A stretch of 36,747 nt of DNA from Gammaproteobacteria bacterium (GCA_013151695.1 JAADHW010000164.1:1-36747), one strand, 5' to 3'. Positions 1-12,219 are shown, numbered from the stretch's first letter. Notes: generated by a model not told the origin, from the letters alone. Numbers and translations are program-made.

Positions 1-669
1 AATAACTTCCTTGGCTGCACGAGTTTGGCGGTACTGGCTTACGATGAACGCCTTTCACTATTACCCGACTATCTGCAGCAACTCGAAATGGAAAGCAACG
101 GTAAATCTGTGAATCGCGCCGGAGAGGCTGTAGACAACCACACCATGGGCGTACTATGGGGGGGCACAGGCAGCAACGGGCAGCACGCTTATCATCAATT
201 ACTTCACCAAGGTACGCGTTCTTACGCAGCTGATTTCATCGTAGTCAACAAAGATGATCGAGGTATGCCCGAGCACCACAATTGGTTACTGGCTAACGCA
301 TTTGCGCAAAGCCAAAGTATGGCGCTTGGGTTTGACGCGCCCAAAGACGAGCCCCATCGAAACGTACCTGGCAACCATTCAACCACAACCATCTTGCTTG
401 AAGAGTTAGCACCACGCCAACTAGGCGGTTTGCTGGCAATCTACGAGCACAAAGTCTTTTGCCAAGGCGCTATTTGGGACATAAACTCTTTTGACCAATG
501 GGGTGTGGAGCTTGGTAAAGATTTAGCAGTCTCTATTTATCAGCAACTTGCTGGGCATGAAACCTCTGATAACAAAGATACTTTTGATAGCAAAGATGCT
601 TTGGATTGCCAAGACTCCTCAACTCGCGGTTTAATCCAGCATGCGAAAGGCACCAAGCGTAGTCTGTAG
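1..669 (+). CDS. pgi: Glucose-6-phosphate isomerase, C-terminal part (5' end outside window)
   Basis: Frame is open from base 1 (NNFLGCTSLAVLAYDERL...). Pgi C-terminal motifs: MESNGK, WGGTGSNGQHAYHQLLHQGT, DFI, GAIWDINSFDQWGVELGK, DSSTRGLI. Confidence 0.96.
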   Translation, partial: NNFLGCTSLAVLAYDERLSLLPDYLQQLEMESNGKSVNRAGEAVDNHTMGVLWGGTGSNGQHAYHQLLHQGTRSYAADFIVVNKDDRGMPEHHNWLLANAFAQSQSMALGFDAPKDEPHRNVPGNHSTTTILLEELAPRQLGGLLAIYEHKVFCQGAIWDINSFDQWGVELGKDLAVSIYQQLAGHETSDNKDTFDSKDALDCQDSSTRGLIQHAKGTKRSL

Positions 670-734
670 ACTGCTCTAGACCTTAGCTGGGTCTACTCAC
701 ATCATTAACTGATTTGAACAATAGAGGCACACAT

Positions 735-2672
735 ATGAGCCAGGTTTTCCCTGTCACAGAAGCGATGGCAGATCGCGCCTTCATCAATAACGATCAATAC
801 AACGCCATGTACGCCCGTTCAGTAGAAGACCCTGACGCTTTCTGGGCAGAGCAAGCTGACAAATTCCTAGAATGGGAAACTAAGTGGCACACCGTTTCCC
901 GTGCAAACTTTGAAGCCGGTGATGTGAGCTGGTTCGAAGGTGGCAAACTCAACGTCACCACCAACTGTATCGACCGGCACCTATCTGATCGAGCAAACCA
1001 AACCGCCATTATTTGGGAAGGTGATGATCCACACGATGACGCTCATATCACCTACCAACAACTGTCAGATGCGGTATGCCAACTGGCCAATGGTCTGAGG
1101 GCACGTGGGGTAAAGAAAGGCGACCGCGTATGCATCTACATGCCTATGATTCCCGCAGCCGCGTACGCGATGTTGGCCTGTGCCAGAATCGGCGCGGTAC
1201 ACAGTGTCGTTTTTGGTGGTTTTTCACCTCAATCTCTACAAGATCGAATCCTCGACTCAGATTGCCGGGTACTCATTACTGCAGATGAAGGGGTGCGGGG
1301 CGGCAAGTCTGTTGCGCTAAAAGAAAATGCCGACCAAGCCCTAGCACACTGCCCTAACGTGCATACCGTTGTGGTTGTGAAACGCACTGGCGGCGACATC
1401 GCTTGGCAAGCTGATCGCGACGTGTGGTATCACGACTTAGTTGACGACCAACCCACTACCGCAGCAGCAGAACTGATGGATGCAGAAGATCCGTTATTCA
1501 TTCTGTACACCTCCGGGTCAACCGGGAAGCCAAAAGGCGTACAACATTCTACCGCCGGTTACTTGTTACACGCCGCCATGACACACAAATACGTATTCGA
1601 CTACCACGACACAGACGTCTATTGGTGTACTGCGGACGTTGGCTGGATCACCGGCCACTCCTACATTGTTTACGGCCCGCTGGCTAATGGCGCCATAACA
1701 CTCATGTTTGAAGGCATACCCACCTACCCTGACGCTTCCAGGTTTTGGCAAGTGATCGACAAGCACCAAGTAAATACCTTCTATACAGCCCCCACCGCCC
1801 TACGCCAACTCATGAGCCAAGGCGACGACTTTGTTACAGCAACCGATCGTAGCTCACTTAAACTCTTAGGCAGCGTGGGCGAGCCGATCAACCCTGAAGC
1901 TTGGCAGTGGTACCACCGTGTCGTCGGCGACAGCCGCTGTCCAATTGTTGACACATGGTGGCAAACAGAAACCGGCGGCATCATGATCACGCCGCTGCCT
2001 GGCGCAACAGTACTCAAACCCGGCTCAGCAACTCAACCATTCTTTGGTGTAAAACCCGCCTTGGTAGACCCAGAAGGAAATGTTATCGAGGAAGTTGAAG
2101 CGACCGGCAATCTAGTCATCACGGGTAGCTGGCCTGGGCAAATCCGCACCGTCTACGGAAACCATCAACGGGTGATAGAAACTTATTACTCAACCTACAA
2201 AGGTTTTTACTTCACTGGCGACGGCGCGCGACGTGACGCCGACGGCGACTATTGGATTACCGGCCGAGTTGACGATGTTCTGAACGTCTCCGGCCATCGC
2301 ATAGGCACAGCGGAAGTTGAAAGCGCCCTAGTATTGCATGCCTGTGTAGCTGAGGCGGCTGTGGTTGGCTTTCCACATGATATTAAGGGGGAAGGTATTT
2401 ATTGCTATGTGACCCTAATGGTGGGAGACAACCGCGACCCAGATGAGCTGCGCAAAGAACTCATCGATTTAGTGCGCAGCGAAATTGGACCCATCGCCAA
2501 ACCCGACATCGTACAGTGGGCACCTGGCCTGCCAAAAACCCGCTCAGGCAAAATCATGCGGCGTATCCTACGCAAGATCGCGGCCAACGATTTAGAAAAC
2601 CTCGGCGACACGTCTACGTTAGCCGACCCCAGCGTGGTTGACGAACTCGTTTCAAACCGAGCAAACCGATAA
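735..2672 (+). CDS. acs: Acetyl-CoA synthetase (AMP-forming)
   Basis: About 645 aa. Adenylation motif [21 protein letters not shown], and C-terminal acetylation-site motif [20 protein letters not shown] at 735 preferred over the upstream TTG at 714. Confidence 0.96.
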   Translation: MSQVFPVTEAMADRAFINNDQYNAMYARSVEDPDAFWAEQADKFLEWETKWHTVSRANFEAGDVSWFEGGKLNVTTNCIDRHLSDRANQTAIIWEGDDPHDDAHITYQQLSDAVCQLANGLRARGVKKGDRVCIYMPMIPAAAYAMLACARIGAVHSVVFGGFSPQSLQDRILDSDCRVLITADEGVRGGKSVALKENADQALAHCPNVHTVVVVKRTGGDIAWQADRDVWYHDLVDDQPTTAAAELMDAEDPLFILYTSGSTGKPKGVQHSTAGYLLHAAMTHKYVFDYHDTDVYWCTADVGWITGHSYIVYGPLANGAITLMFEGIPTYPDASRFWQVIDKHQVNTFYTAPTALRQLMSQGDDFVTATDRSSLKLLGSVGEPINPEAWQWYHRVVGDSRCPIVDTWWQTETGGIMITPLPGATVLKPGSATQPFFGVKPALVDPEGNVIEEVEATGNLVITGSWPGQIRTVYGNHQRVIETYYSTYKGFYFTGDGARRDADGDYWITGRVDDVLNVSGHRIGTAEVESALVLHACVAEAAVVGFPHDIKGEGIYCYVTLMVGDNRDPDELRKELIDLVRSEIGPIAKPDIVQWAPGLPKTRSGKIMRRILRKIAANDLENLGDTSTLADPSVVDELVSNRANR

Positions 2673-2685
2673 GTCGATTTAGACA

Positions 2686-3384
2686 ATGCAAGCTTCAGTA
2701 CGTCGCTTGAATCTAGGCAGTGTCAAGCTGCAAGGTCGCTACAACCCACCTAGTTACCAGCAAAGTCGGGTGGACGTATTTGCTTATCTTGTTATCACGG
2801 AGTTACAAGTCATACTCATTGACTCCGGCGTTGGTTCCAACAACGCCTATATCGACCATACTTTTGAGCCACAAAAATCAACTGTACAGCAACAGCTGAC
2901 GCCTTTTAATTTGCGCCCTCGGGATGTCACGATGTTGGTTAATTCTCACCTGCATTTCGACCACTGCGGCAATAATGTTTCGTTTGCCAACGCCGAAATC
3001 TATATCCAGGAAAAAGAGTTAGAGATTGCTCGTACCACCAAGTACACCCCGCGAGGATGGTTCGACTACCCCGAAGCTAGGATTACCAGCATATCTGGAG
3101 ACATAGAAATCACCCCGGGAGTTCGGCTACTTTCTACGCCAGGACATACTCCAGGTCATCAATCTGTACTTGTCGAAACTGATCAATCACGAATCTTGAT
3201 TGCAGCCCAGGCAGCTTTCACTGCGCAGGAGTATCAGCGCGGTGGCGATCCTGCAGAGCAGGCTCATGAAGGATTTGAAGATCAATACCAAGCGTCTATA
3301 TCAAGACTCAAATCCTTAACGGCGGATGAAGTTTACTTCAGTCATGATGTTGAAATTATCGGGCACAACAATGCATCGCCATAG
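2686..3384 (+). CDS. Metallo-beta-lactamase-fold hydrolase, N-acyl homoserine lactonase-like
   Basis: SHLHFDHCGNN (HxHxDH) and TPGHTPGHQSVLV motifs, with a C-terminal YFSHDVE histidine. Starts 13 nt after acs on the same strand. Confidence 0.8.
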   Translation: MQASVRRLNLGSVKLQGRYNPPSYQQSRVDVFAYLVITELQVILIDSGVGSNNAYIDHTFEPQKSTVQQQLTPFNLRPRDVTMLVNSHLHFDHCGNNVSFANAEIYIQEKELEIARTTKYTPRGWFDYPEARITSISGDIEITPGVRLLSTPGHTPGHQSVLVETDQSRILIAAQAAFTAQEYQRGGDPAEQAHEGFEDQYQASISRLKSLTADEVYFSHDVEIIGHNNASP

Positions 3385-3413
3385 GCTCCACGGGCTGAAT
3401 TAAACCAGCTTTT

Positions 3414-4040
3414 TCAGTTTGATGGCCTGTTAGGCGGACGTGGTAACGAAAGACCATAAACAATAGCGAGCGCACGAACGGTGAATCCGATCAGCGTGCC
3501 AAGCACCACAGCAATATTCGTTTCCAAACTGATGGAAATAAACCCAACTGTACTTACGGCGCCAATAAAGGCTGCCGTAGCATAAACTTCACGTTGCAGT
3601 ATCAACGGTATTTCATTGCAGATCACATCACGAATCACTCCACCAAACACCGCCGTGATCACCCCCATCATCGCAGCAATTAGACCAGTAGTGCCTGCTG
3701 ATAAGGCAATTTTTGCACCTATAGAGGCAAACAGTGCCATGCCAAGCGCATCTAACCATCGCAGCAAATTAAGCCTTGAGCGGATGTGACGTTCTGTGAA
3801 AAAGACAATGATAGCAGTGGCAATCGCCACCATGAGTACTTGGCTATTTTCCACCCAGAAAACCGGCAATGAGCCCAGGGTTAAGTCTCGTAAACTACCA
3901 CCACCGACAGCAGTCACTGTCGCGATAACTACAAAACCAAATATGTCCATTGATTTGCGCGCTGCCGCCAACGCACCGCTGGCGGCAAACACGGCGATTC
4001 CTATGAGATCAAGGACCTCGATGAGTCCTTCAGCACTCAT
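3414..4040 (-). CDS. TRIC/YicG (UPF0126) family membrane protein with two glycine-rich repeats
   Basis: About 208 aa hydrophobic protein. Duplicated motif GGGSLRDLTLG / GGVIRDVICNEIP, typical of the UPF0126/TRIC family. Confidence 0.88.
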   Translation of the reverse strand: MSAEGLIEVLDLIGIAVFAASGALAAARKSMDIFGFVVIATVTAVGGGSLRDLTLGSLPVFWVENSQVLMVAIATAIIVFFTERHIRSRLNLLRWLDALGMALFASIGAKIALSAGTTGLIAAMMGVITAVFGGVIRDVICNEIPLILQREVYATAAFIGAVSTVGFISISLETNIAVVLGTLIGFTVRALAIVYGLSLPRPPNRPSN

Positions 4041-4155
4041 CCGGTGACACCTCTCCTACCCTCTTTCCCTGGAGAGAGAGAGAGGGGAGAGGGCCCACAA
4101 GGCCCAAGCAAGGCGTACCAGCGCCTGAGGCAGACGCCGGCACCCAACGCAGCAA

Positions 4156-6306
4156 CTAGCCTTCGGCTTGCTCTGAGTTTTGCGATGCTTGTTCAGCGGT
4201 GTCCCCTGCATCGTGGTCTTGGTACTTGCTCAACTCTTTGATCGACAGCTTAATGCGGCCGCGTTGGTCTACATCAAGTACAACAACATCTACTTCTTCA
4301 CCTTCCGACAAGAAGTCTGTGACTTTCTCGACCCGCTCTTCGGCGATTTGAGAAATGTGCAACAAGCCGTCTTTGCCTGGCAGAATGTTGATGAATGCAC
4401 CAAAATCAACGATGCGCGCTACCTTCCCGTGGTAGATCTTGCCCACCTCAGCTTCCGCTGTGATTTCTTGAATTCGCGCAACTGCAGCATCTTTGGCAGC
4501 GTTGGTATCAGCATAAATACGCACATTACCGTCGTCATCAATATCAACTTGCGCGCCAGTTTCTTCGACAATACCTCGAATGGTAGCGCCACCCTTGCCG
4601 ATGATGTCGCGAATCTTATCCGGATGAACACTGATGGTTGTCATTGCTGGTGCATTCTCAGATAACTCCGCACGAGACTCACTAATGACCTTGTTCATTT
4701 CGGCAAGAATATACAGTCGCGCTTCATGCGCTTGCTGCAAAGCAGCTTCCATGATCTCTTCGGTAATGCCGTCTATCTTAATGTCCATTTGCAAAGCAGT
4801 GATGCCTTCTTTTGAACCAGCAACCTTAAAGTCCATGTCACCCAAGTGATCTTCATCACCCAAGATATCTGTTAGCACCGCATAGCGATTGCCTTCTTTC
4901 ACCAAACCCATAGCAACGCCCGCTACCGGTGTTTTCAGCGGCACACCTGCATCCATAAGAGCAAGGGAGGTGCCACATACACTGGCCATAGAACTGGAAC
5001 CGTTAGATTCAGTAATTTCAGAAACCACGCGAATGGTGTAAGGAAAGTCTTCTTCGTTGGGTAATACTGCTGCAACTCCACGCCGTGCCAAACGACCATG
5101 GCCAATCTCACGACGCTTGGTACCACCCATGAAACCCGCTTCACCCACACTGTAGTGAGGGAAGTTATAGTGCAACATAAACTGGTCTTTAAAGGTGCCT
5201 TCCAAGGCATCAACCAATGCAGCATCACGCAAGGTGCCTAAAGTGGCAACTACGATTGCTTGAGTTTCGCCTCGAGTAAACAACGCAGAACCGTGGGTTT
5301 TAGGCAACATGCCAACTTCTACAGCAATTGATCGAACGGTGCGCAGGTCGCGCCCATCAATTCTGGGCTCACCATCTAACACACGCTGGCGAACCATGTC
5401 TTTCTCTACCTTACCGAACATTTCGGACACATCGTCCGCGCTGTTGGCCGGGGTTTCGCCGCCAGCCAATTCCTCAACGAGCTGACTTCGTAATTCACCA
5501 ACACGAGTCTGGCGATCCATCTTGTCGCTGATCTTGTAGGCTTCTCCAAGATTGCTTTTAACCGACGTAGTTACCGTCGCTAGCAGCGCATCGTCTATGG
5601 CTTCGGGCTGCCAATCCCAAGCGGGCTTGCCAACTTCATCAGCGAGCTCTTGGATCGCCTTGATGACAACTTGCATTTCTTGATGGGCAAACAATACCGC
5701 ACCTAACATTTCATCTTCGCTGAGTTCTTTAGCCTCAGATTCCACCATGAGTACGGCAGATTCTGTACCAGCGACGGTCATGGTCAACATAGAATCTTCT
5801 AACGCTGCATAGCCTGGGTTAAGCAAATACTGGCCGTCTTGATAACCTACTCTGGCTGCACCAACGGGCCCCTTAAACGGAATTCCAGAGATAGCGAGCG
5901 CTGCACTGGTGCCGATCAAAGATGCTATATCTGGATCCTGATCCTTATCTGTAGACATGACGGTACACACAACTTGTACCTCATTCATGAACCCCTTGGG
6001 AAATAAGGGGCGAATAGGACGGTCAATGAGACGGCATGTCAGAGTTTCTTTTTCCGACGGCCGACCTTCACGACGAAAGAATCCACCAGGAATTTTTCCT
6101 GCTGCATAAGTCTTTTCTTGATAGTTGACCGTGAGTGGGAAGAAAGCCTGCCCGGCACGTGCGCTTTTAACGCCGACCACTGTTGTTAGCACAACCGTGT
6201 CACCCATGGTGACTAAAACAGATCCGGTGGCTTGTTTAGCAATTTTTCCTGTTTCAATTGAGACTTCTGTCTCTCCGAATTGAAATTTCTTAATAGTTGG
6301 GTTCAA
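4156..6306 (-). CDS. pnp: Polyribonucleotide nucleotidyltransferase (PNPase)
   Basis: RNase PH domains ([27 protein letters not shown]), KH motif [12 protein letters not shown], and S1 domain [31 protein letters not shown]. Start placed at the TTG at 6306 ([11 protein letters not shown] aligned to the E. coli N-terminus) with an upstream GGAG; the supplied ORF begins at 6321. Confidence 0.96.
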   Translation of the reverse strand: MNPTIKKFQFGETEVSIETGKIAKQATGSVLVTMGDTVVLTTVVGVKSARAGQAFFPLTVNYQEKTYAAGKIPGGFFRREGRPSEKETLTCRLIDRPIRPLFPKGFMNEVQVVCTVMSTDKDQDPDIASLIGTSAALAISGIPFKGPVGAARVGYQDGQYLLNPGYAALEDSMLTMTVAGTESAVLMVESEAKELSEDEMLGAVLFAHQEMQVVIKAIQELADEVGKPAWDWQPEAIDDALLATVTTSVKSNLGEAYKISDKMDRQTRVGELRSQLVEELAGGETPANSADDVSEMFGKVEKDMVRQRVLDGEPRIDGRDLRTVRSIAVEVGMLPKTHGSALFTRGETQAIVVATLGTLRDAALVDALEGTFKDQFMLHYNFPHYSVGEAGFMGGTKRREIGHGRLARRGVAAVLPNEEDFPYTIRVVSEITESNGSSSMASVCGTSLALMDAGVPLKTPVAGVAMGLVKEGNRYAVLTDILGDEDHLGDMDFKVAGSKEGITALQMDIKIDGITEEIMEAALQQAHEARLYILAEMNKVISESRAELSENAPAMTTISVHPDKIRDIIGKGGATIRGIVEETGAQVDIDDDGNVRIYADTNAAKDAAVARIQEITAEAEVGKIYHGKVARIVDFGAFINILPGKDGLLHISQIAEERVEKVTDFLSEGEEVDVVVLDVDQRGRIKLSIKELSKYQDHDAGDTAEQASQNSEQAEG

Positions 6307-6330
6307 AATATATTTCTCCAATAAGCTCGA

Positions 6331-6600
6331 TTAGCGACGTAATCCAAGTCGCTTAATAAGATCTGTGTACCGAGCCACTTCTTTACCTTTTAAATAATCT
6401 AACAATTTACGACGCTGATTCACCATGCGAATCAACCCACGACGTGAGTGATGATCTTTATGATGATCGCGAAAGTGTTCTTGCAATGAGTTTATGTTTT
6501 GTGTCAGTAGGGCAACCTGAACTTCAGGGGAACCCGTATCACTGTCACTTGTTTGATATTCCTTGACGATGCCTGCTTTTACTTCAGCCGATAAAGCCAT
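6331..6600 (-). CDS. rpsO: 30S ribosomal protein S15
   Basis: 89 aa; [49 protein letters not shown]. Confidence 0.97.
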   Translation of the reverse strand: MALSAEVKAGIVKEYQTSDSDTGSPEVQVALLTQNINSLQEHFRDHHKDHHSRRGLIRMVNQRRKLLDYLKGKEVARYTDLIKRLGLRR

Positions 6601-6724
6601 TTCATTTCTCCTTTAATATGCGATATTTACTGGCAGCGCCAACCGTGCATATTTACAGTTGTCTGCGCCTTACGTTTAGGTTGTCAGCCTCTATAGCAAT
6701 ATAGCAAAATTAATTGCGATACCC

Positions 6725-7660
6725 TTAAGAGCTGACCATTAATCGACGAGGAGCAACACGCCCATCGTCCAGCACTTCGCCTACACCGAGGAATTCTGCC
6801 TCGTCGCCGCGCAATTCACTTAACCGCACCCACCCACTGGTTGGTGCACGAGGGATTAAAACCGGCTGACCTTGTCGTAAATAGAACGACGTTGCATCGG
6901 TTAAAACCACCTCTGGCCATTGACCCACCGCGCTGGCAATGGGTTGTAAAAATCTATCTAAAGAGCCGTGTTCTCGCTCTTGCTCCAAAAACTCGAGCGT
7001 CACCGAATCGCTTTCTTGAAAAGGACCCGCTTCTCTACGTCGTAACGCGGTGACGTGAGCACCTACTTGCAGCAGCTCTCCTAGGTCCTGAGCAATGGTC
7101 CGCACGTAGGTACCTTTGCTGCAGTGGATTTCAAGCTCAATTTCTATATGACCACGATCATCGCTCATACCAAAGTCCACCAATTCATTGCTGAACACGG
7201 TAATACTGCGCGCTTCGCGTTCTATTTCAATGCCCTGGCGGGCTAACTTATACAACGGCTGACCCTGGTGTTTTAAGGCAGAGAACATCGAGGGCACTTG
7301 TTTAATGTCACCACGAAACGACTGCAGCCTTAACTCGACATCTTCAGCACTAATATGTCGGGCATCTTTTTCATCTGTTACATCACCTTCTGAGTCACCT
7401 GTGTCGGTAGATACGCCCAGTTTGATACGTACCCAGTACTTCTTGTGCGATGCCAACAAAAACTGAGAGAACTTGGTTGCCTGCCCAAAGCACAATGGCA
7501 ATACGCCAGTTGCTAACGGATCAAGGCTACCGGTATGACCAACTTTCTGAGCGCCATACAAACGTTTAACTTGTTGCACTGCATCGCTAGAGGAAATACC
7601 TTGCGGCTTGTCCAGCACCAACATGCCGTTGACAGGTCTTCCGCGCCTACGCCTGGCCAT
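6725..7660 (-). CDS. truB: tRNA pseudouridine(55) synthase
   Basis: GMLVLDKPQGISSSDAVQQVKR, GHTGSLDPLATGVLPLCFGQATKF, CSKGTYVRTIAQDLG. Start set at MARRRRGRPVNG (7660); overlaps the rbfA 3' end. Confidence 0.95.
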   Translation of the reverse strand: MARRRRGRPVNGMLVLDKPQGISSSDAVQQVKRLYGAQKVGHTGSLDPLATGVLPLCFGQATKFSQFLLASHKKYWVRIKLGVSTDTGDSEGDVTDEKDARHISAEDVELRLQSFRGDIKQVPSMFSALKHQGQPLYKLARQGIEIEREARSITVFSNELVDFGMSDDRGHIEIELEIHCSKGTYVRTIAQDLGELLQVGAHVTALRRREAGPFQESDSVTLEFLEQEREHGSLDRFLQPIASAVGQWPEVVLTDATSFYLRQGQPVLIPRAPTSGWVRLSELRGDEAEFLGVGEVLDDGRVAPRRLMVSS

Positions 7661-8048
7661 CTTGGTCACCTTCGTATGCGGGGTTTTGTTTATCTTTAGA
7701 CACAGCGTCACTGATCAGTTTTTCAAGCCGCGGACCGCTCTCGACCAGTTCGTCGTAATGAAATCTAGGTTGTGGTGTGGTGCGCATGGTATGTCGTTTA
7801 GCCAAGCTCGAACGAAAAAAGCCCGCCGCTTTGTTCAGTACTGCAATCAGCTCCACGCGCTCTTGTTCAGTGGTTGCTTGCAATGAAGATACGTATATTT
7901 CGGCATAAGAAAGATCTTTGCTGACCTTAACGTCGTTAACAGATAGAAAGCTGCCGATACGAGGATCACGCATTTCAAACTGCAAGATACGCGCAACTTC
8001 ATCGCGTATGAAGTCGGCAACCTTTAAGTCTCTGGATACGGCTTGCAT
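7647..8048 (-). CDS. rbfA: 30S ribosome-binding factor A
   Basis: 133 aa; VADFIRDEVARILQFEMRDPRIG and VKVSKDLSYAEIYVS; located between infB and truB. Confidence 0.95.
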   Translation of the reverse strand: MQAVSRDLKVADFIRDEVARILQFEMRDPRIGSFLSVNDVKVSKDLSYAEIYVSSLQATTEQERVELIAVLNKAAGFFRSSLAKRHTMRTTPQPRFHYDELVESGPRLEKLISDAVSKDKQNPAYEGDQDGQA

Positions 8049-8061
8049 CTACAACTGTACT

Positions 8062-10620
8062 TTACAGTTCACGCGCCACTTCTTTGGTGTCATATACTTC
8101 GATTTGATCACCAGAGCGGACGTCATTGTAATTACGTACCCCGATACCACATTCAGTACCGTTACGAACTTCGTTTACATCTTCCTTGAATCTGCGCAGA
8201 GACTCTAACTCACCTTCATAAATTACGATGTTATCGCGCAACACACGAATCGGCTTGTTACGGACAACGTTCCCTTCAATAACCATACACCCGGCAATCG
8301 CGCCAAAGCGTGGCGAACGAAACACATCACGTACCTGGGCTACGCCAACAATTTCTTCGCGGACCTCTGGCGATAACATGCCAGATAGTACACTTTTGAC
8401 ATCATCTAACAGTTCGTAGATAACGCTGTAGTAGCGCAAGTCGATGCCTTCTCTTTCGAGATGCAATTTTGCAGACTTATCAGCCCGTACGTTAAAGCCG
8501 AATACCACTGCGCCGTAGGTCACAGCCATAGTGGCATCAGACTCGCTGATACCACCAACCCCAGATCCAAGCACTTGCACGCTGACTTCATCGTTTCCAA
8601 TCTCGGCTAACGCCTGCACAATGGCTTCGAGGCTACCACGCACATCGGCCTTAACCACTAGCTTCAAGACGCGTTTTTCGCCTTCCGCCATGTTCGCAAA
8701 CATGTTTTCAAGCTTGGAAGCTTGCTGTAGCGCTTGCCTGTGCTCTAGGCTCTTATCACTTCTAAATTCTGCTAGCTCTCGAGCACTTCGCTCATCAGAT
8801 ACTACAGAGAAGTCATCACCCGCTGCGGGCGTACCATTTAGTCCTAATACCTCTACCGGCTGAGAAGGTCCTGCCGTTTTGGTCGGGTTGCCATTATCAT
8901 CTAACATGGCTCGGACGCGTCCGTAACACTCTCCAGCGATGACAATGTCGCCCTGTTGTAGGGTGCCATTCTGTACCAACACCGTCGCAACCGGACCACG
9001 ACCTCTATCCAAACGCGATTCAACCACCACACCGTGCCCTGGCGCTTCTTCAATCGCACCTAATTCCAGTATCTCGGCTTGCAAAACAATAGATTCCAAT
9101 AAGGTATCAACACCTTCACCTGTGATGGCGGAAACTTTCACAAACTGGGTATCACCCCCCCACTCCTCGGGTACCACTTCCTTCGCAGAAAGTTCATTAG
9201 TGACGCGCTCTGGATCTGCACCTTCTAGATCTATTTTATTGATCGCCACAATCATCGGCACTTCTGCTGCCTTGGCGTGCTGTATCGCCTCTTCGGTCTG
9301 AGGCATGACCCCATCGTCTGCAGCTACCACCAAAATAACAATATCGGTAATGCGTGCACCGCGAGCTCGCATAGATGTAAATGCCGCGTGCCCAGGCGTG
9401 TCAATAAAGGTCACCGACCCCGCTGGTGTGTCTACGCTATAAGCTCCAATATGCTGAGTAATTCCGCCTGCTTCGCCAGTAGTGACTCGCGTTTTACGGA
9501 TATAATCTAACAGAGATGTTTTGCCGTGATCAACGTGACCCATGACCGTCACCACCGGTGCTCGGCCAACAATATTTCCCTCAATCTGTAGCGACGCAAC
9601 ATGCTGTTCTTCTAGCACGTCGTCACTGACATGGACCACCTTGTGACCCATTTCTTCGACCACCAAGGTGGCTGTGTCTTGATCGATGGTTTGGTTGATT
9701 GTGGCCATGACACCAAGACCCATCAGGGTTTTGATAACTTCTCCAGCCTTAACCGCCATGTTTTGAGCAAGGTCTCCAACCGAATTGAGTTCCCCAACCT
9801 CTACCTCACGAGAGATAAACTCTGTCGGCTTGAACTCACCCCCTTGCTGATCCACCTGCAGTGGTGCCTGTCGATGGCGAGGTTGTTTGCGCCGGGTGCG
9901 TCGTTCACTCTTAAGAGAAAGTTCACGTCGACGATTTTTCCCGTCACCTCTTCCCGCATTGGGAGATTTACGATCTTTTTCCTTGCCCTTAACTCGCTTA
10001 CCGCCTTTTTCAGCAGCCTGCTCTTTTGCTTGAATATCAGCAGCAGTTTCCGTTGGCTTTTTAGTTTCTTGGGTTTTGGTTTTGGTGGCTTCTTCTGCTA
10101 TCCGTTGCTCTTCTTGTTGCGCAGCTAATTGTTCAGCAGCGATACGCTCTTCTTCCGCTTTTCGTTCAACATCTGCTTTCCGTTCAGCCTCAACATTACG
10201 TGTTTGTTCTTCTGCAACTTTACGCGCAGTGTCTTCGTCACGTATTCGTTTGGCTTCCAGTTCTGATTGGGACGGTCCTGCATCTTGCGCTGCTGCGGCT
10301 GTCTTTTGCTCATCACTTACATCGCCACCCTTAACGTAGGTGCGTTTACGTCGAATTTCAACACTGACATTGCGTCCAGACCTGCCTTGGCCCGCCTTTA
10401 ACGTCGCTGTGCTTCTACGCTTTAAGGTAATTTTCTTTGGTGCTTCCGCACTCTCACCATGGCTTTGCTTTAAAAACCCAAGCAGAGTTTGCCGCTCATC
10501 TTCAGACACCATTTCATCTTCAGACTTATGCGTTAAACCCGCATCCTGCATTTGTTTCAGGAGGCGATCAACGGGCGCGCCCACTGTCTCTGCAAGTTGT
10601 TTTACTGATACATCTGCCAT
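8062..10620 (-). CDS. infB: Translation initiation factor IF-2
   Basis: 852 aa; charged linker, G1 motif [36 protein letters not shown], and C-terminal [10 protein letters not shown] region. Confidence 0.97.
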   Translation of the reverse strand: MADVSVKQLAETVGAPVDRLLKQMQDAGLTHKSEDEMVSEDERQTLLGFLKQSHGESAEAPKKITLKRRSTATLKAGQGRSGRNVSVEIRRKRTYVKGGDVSDEQKTAAAAQDAGPSQSELEAKRIRDEDTARKVAEEQTRNVEAERKADVERKAEEERIAAEQLAAQQEEQRIAEEATKTKTQETKKPTETAADIQAKEQAAEKGGKRVKGKEKDRKSPNAGRGDGKNRRRELSLKSERRTRRKQPRHRQAPLQVDQQGGEFKPTEFISREVEVGELNSVGDLAQNMAVKAGEVIKTLMGLGVMATINQTIDQDTATLVVEEMGHKVVHVSDDVLEEQHVASLQIEGNIVGRAPVVTVMGHVDHGKTSLLDYIRKTRVTTGEAGGITQHIGAYSVDTPAGSVTFIDTPGHAAFTSMRARGARITDIVILVVAADDGVMPQTEEAIQHAKAAEVPMIVAINKIDLEGADPERVTNELSAKEVVPEEWGGDTQFVKVSAITGEGVDTLLESIVLQAEILELGAIEEAPGHGVVVESRLDRGRGPVATVLVQNGTLQQGDIVIAGECYGRVRAMLDDNGNPTKTAGPSQPVEVLGLNGTPAAGDDFSVVSDERSARELAEFRSDKSLEHRQALQQASKLENMFANMAEGEKRVLKLVVKADVRGSLEAIVQALAEIGNDEVSVQVLGSGVGGISESDATMAVTYGAVVFGFNVRADKSAKLHLEREGIDLRYYSVIYELLDDVKSVLSGMLSPEVREEIVGVAQVRDVFRSPRFGAIAGCMVIEGNVVRNKPIRVLRDNIVIYEGELESLRRFKEDVNEVRNGTECGIGVRNYNDVRSGDQIEVYDTKEVAREL

Positions 10621-10666
10621 CGATAACTCCTACTGCTCTGAACCCAACATTTTGGGAGCAGTCTTA

Positions 10667-12211
10667 CTAATCCGCTTTCTCTATTTGTTTTTGCGCCGCT
10701 GCTTCCTGCTGCGCCTCTGCCTCAGCAAACCACGGCTCACGTGCTTTCAATATCAACGCCGCTGCCACGTCTTCTGCCAAGTCCGGTTCTATATCCAACA
10801 ACTCAGGCACTGCAAGCTCTGCAAGATCTTCCATCGTCACAATTTCATTGTTGGCGAGCTTAAATGCCAAGGTTCGCTGCATACCTTCCATATGCAACAG
10901 GTCGTCTGCCGGTTGAACGTCTCCAAGTGCTTCTTCACTTGCAATCGCCTTAGTCAGTAGCGCATCCTTCGCACGATTTCGAAGCTCTTCTACAATCTCT
11001 TCATCAAAGCCTTCGATCGCAACCATCTCTTCGATGGGGACATAAGCGATTTCTTCCAAGGTGGTGAAACCTTCTTCAATCAAGACCCCTGCAACATCTT
11101 CGTCTACAGACAAAGCCTGCTTAAACTCTTCGATGTACTTCAACGCTTCTGTTTCTTGTTTTGTTGCTGCTTCCTCTTCAGTCATGATGTTCAGCGACCA
11201 GCCGCACAAATCACTGGCCAATCGAACATTTTGCCCACCACGACCAATAGCCTGAGCTAGATTTTCTTCGGTGACGGCAATGTCCATAGAGTGGGTTTCT
11301 TCATCCAGAACAATGGACGCCACTTCGGCAGGCGCCATGGCATTAATCGTCAATTGAGCTGGGTTTTCATCCCAAGGCACAATATCAATACGCTCACCGG
11401 CAAGTTCGCCGGACACCGCTTGAACACGAGAACCGCGCATACCCACACATGCACCAACAGGATCAATACGCCCGTCGTTGGTCATCACCGCTATTTTGGC
11501 GCGAGAACCTGGGTCTCGGGCAGCACCACGAATTTCGATCACGTCTTCAGATATTTCCGGGACTTCAACTTTAAACAACTCAATCAACATCTTCGGCGCC
11601 GTACGCGACAAAATGAGTTGTGGACCACGATTTTCCGGCCGAATGTCTACCAGCAGAGCACGCAAACGATCTCCGACACGAAAGGTCTCACGAGGAATAA
11701 GGTGCTCGCGGGTAAGAATGCCTTCTGCATTACTGCCTAGATCAACAATGACGCTGTCGCGGCCCAATTTCTTAACGGTCGCACTCACCAATTCATTCAT
11801 GCGAGGCATATAAGCATCTACTACTTGCGCGCGCTCTGCCTCACGAACTTTTTGTACAATAACCTGTTTGGCAGTTTGAGCAGCGATGCGCCCAAACTCT
11901 ATAGACTCGACTGGGTCTTCGAGCACATCACCCAATTGCGCATCAGGCTTGATTTCGCGCGCCTCTTCCACGTTGTGCATGGCATCGGGGTTTAGCTCTT
12001 CTTCGTCTTCATAGTTCACCACCTTCCAGGTACGAAAAGTCTCATACTCCCCGGTAGTTCGATCAACGGCCACGCGAAACTCCGCATCTTCGGTGTATCG
12101 CTTCTTGGTCGCCATTGCCAACGCAGCTTCGATCGCCTCAAAAATGACGTCTTTGGGAACGCCCTTTTCGTGTGAAACGGCTTCCACGACTAAAAGAATT
12201 TCTTTAGACAT
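10667..12211 (-). CDS. nusA: Transcription termination/antitermination protein NusA
   Basis: 514 aa; N-terminal [30 protein letters not shown]1/KH region ([31 protein letters not shown]), and C-terminal acidic repeats. Confidence 0.97.
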   Translation of the reverse strand: MSKEILLVVEAVSHEKGVPKDVIFEAIEAALAMATKKRYTEDAEFRVAVDRTTGEYETFRTWKVVNYEDEEELNPDAMHNVEEAREIKPDAQLGDVLEDPVESIEFGRIAAQTAKQVIVQKVREAERAQVVDAYMPRMNELVSATVKKLGRDSVIVDLGSNAEGILTREHLIPRETFRVGDRLRALLVDIRPENRGPQLILSRTAPKMLIELFKVEVPEISEDVIEIRGAARDPGSRAKIAVMTNDGRIDPVGACVGMRGSRVQAVSGELAGERIDIVPWDENPAQLTINAMAPAEVASIVLDEETHSMDIAVTEENLAQAIGRGGQNVRLASDLCGWSLNIMTEEEAATKQETEALKYIEEFKQALSVDEDVAGVLIEEGFTTLEEIAYVPIEEMVAIEGFDEEIVEELRNRAKDALLTKAIASEEALGDVQPADDLLHMEGMQRTLAFKLANNEIVTMEDLAELAVPELLDIEPDLAEDVAAALILKAREPWFAEAEAQQEAAAQKQIEKAD

Positions 12212-12219
12212 TCGTTCGC

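Noticed and set aside
10340-10960. 206 aa plus-strand ORF opposite infB/nusA
   Set aside because: Antisense to well-supported infB and nusA; low-complexity Ser/Arg/Cys-rich translation typical of a shadow ORF.
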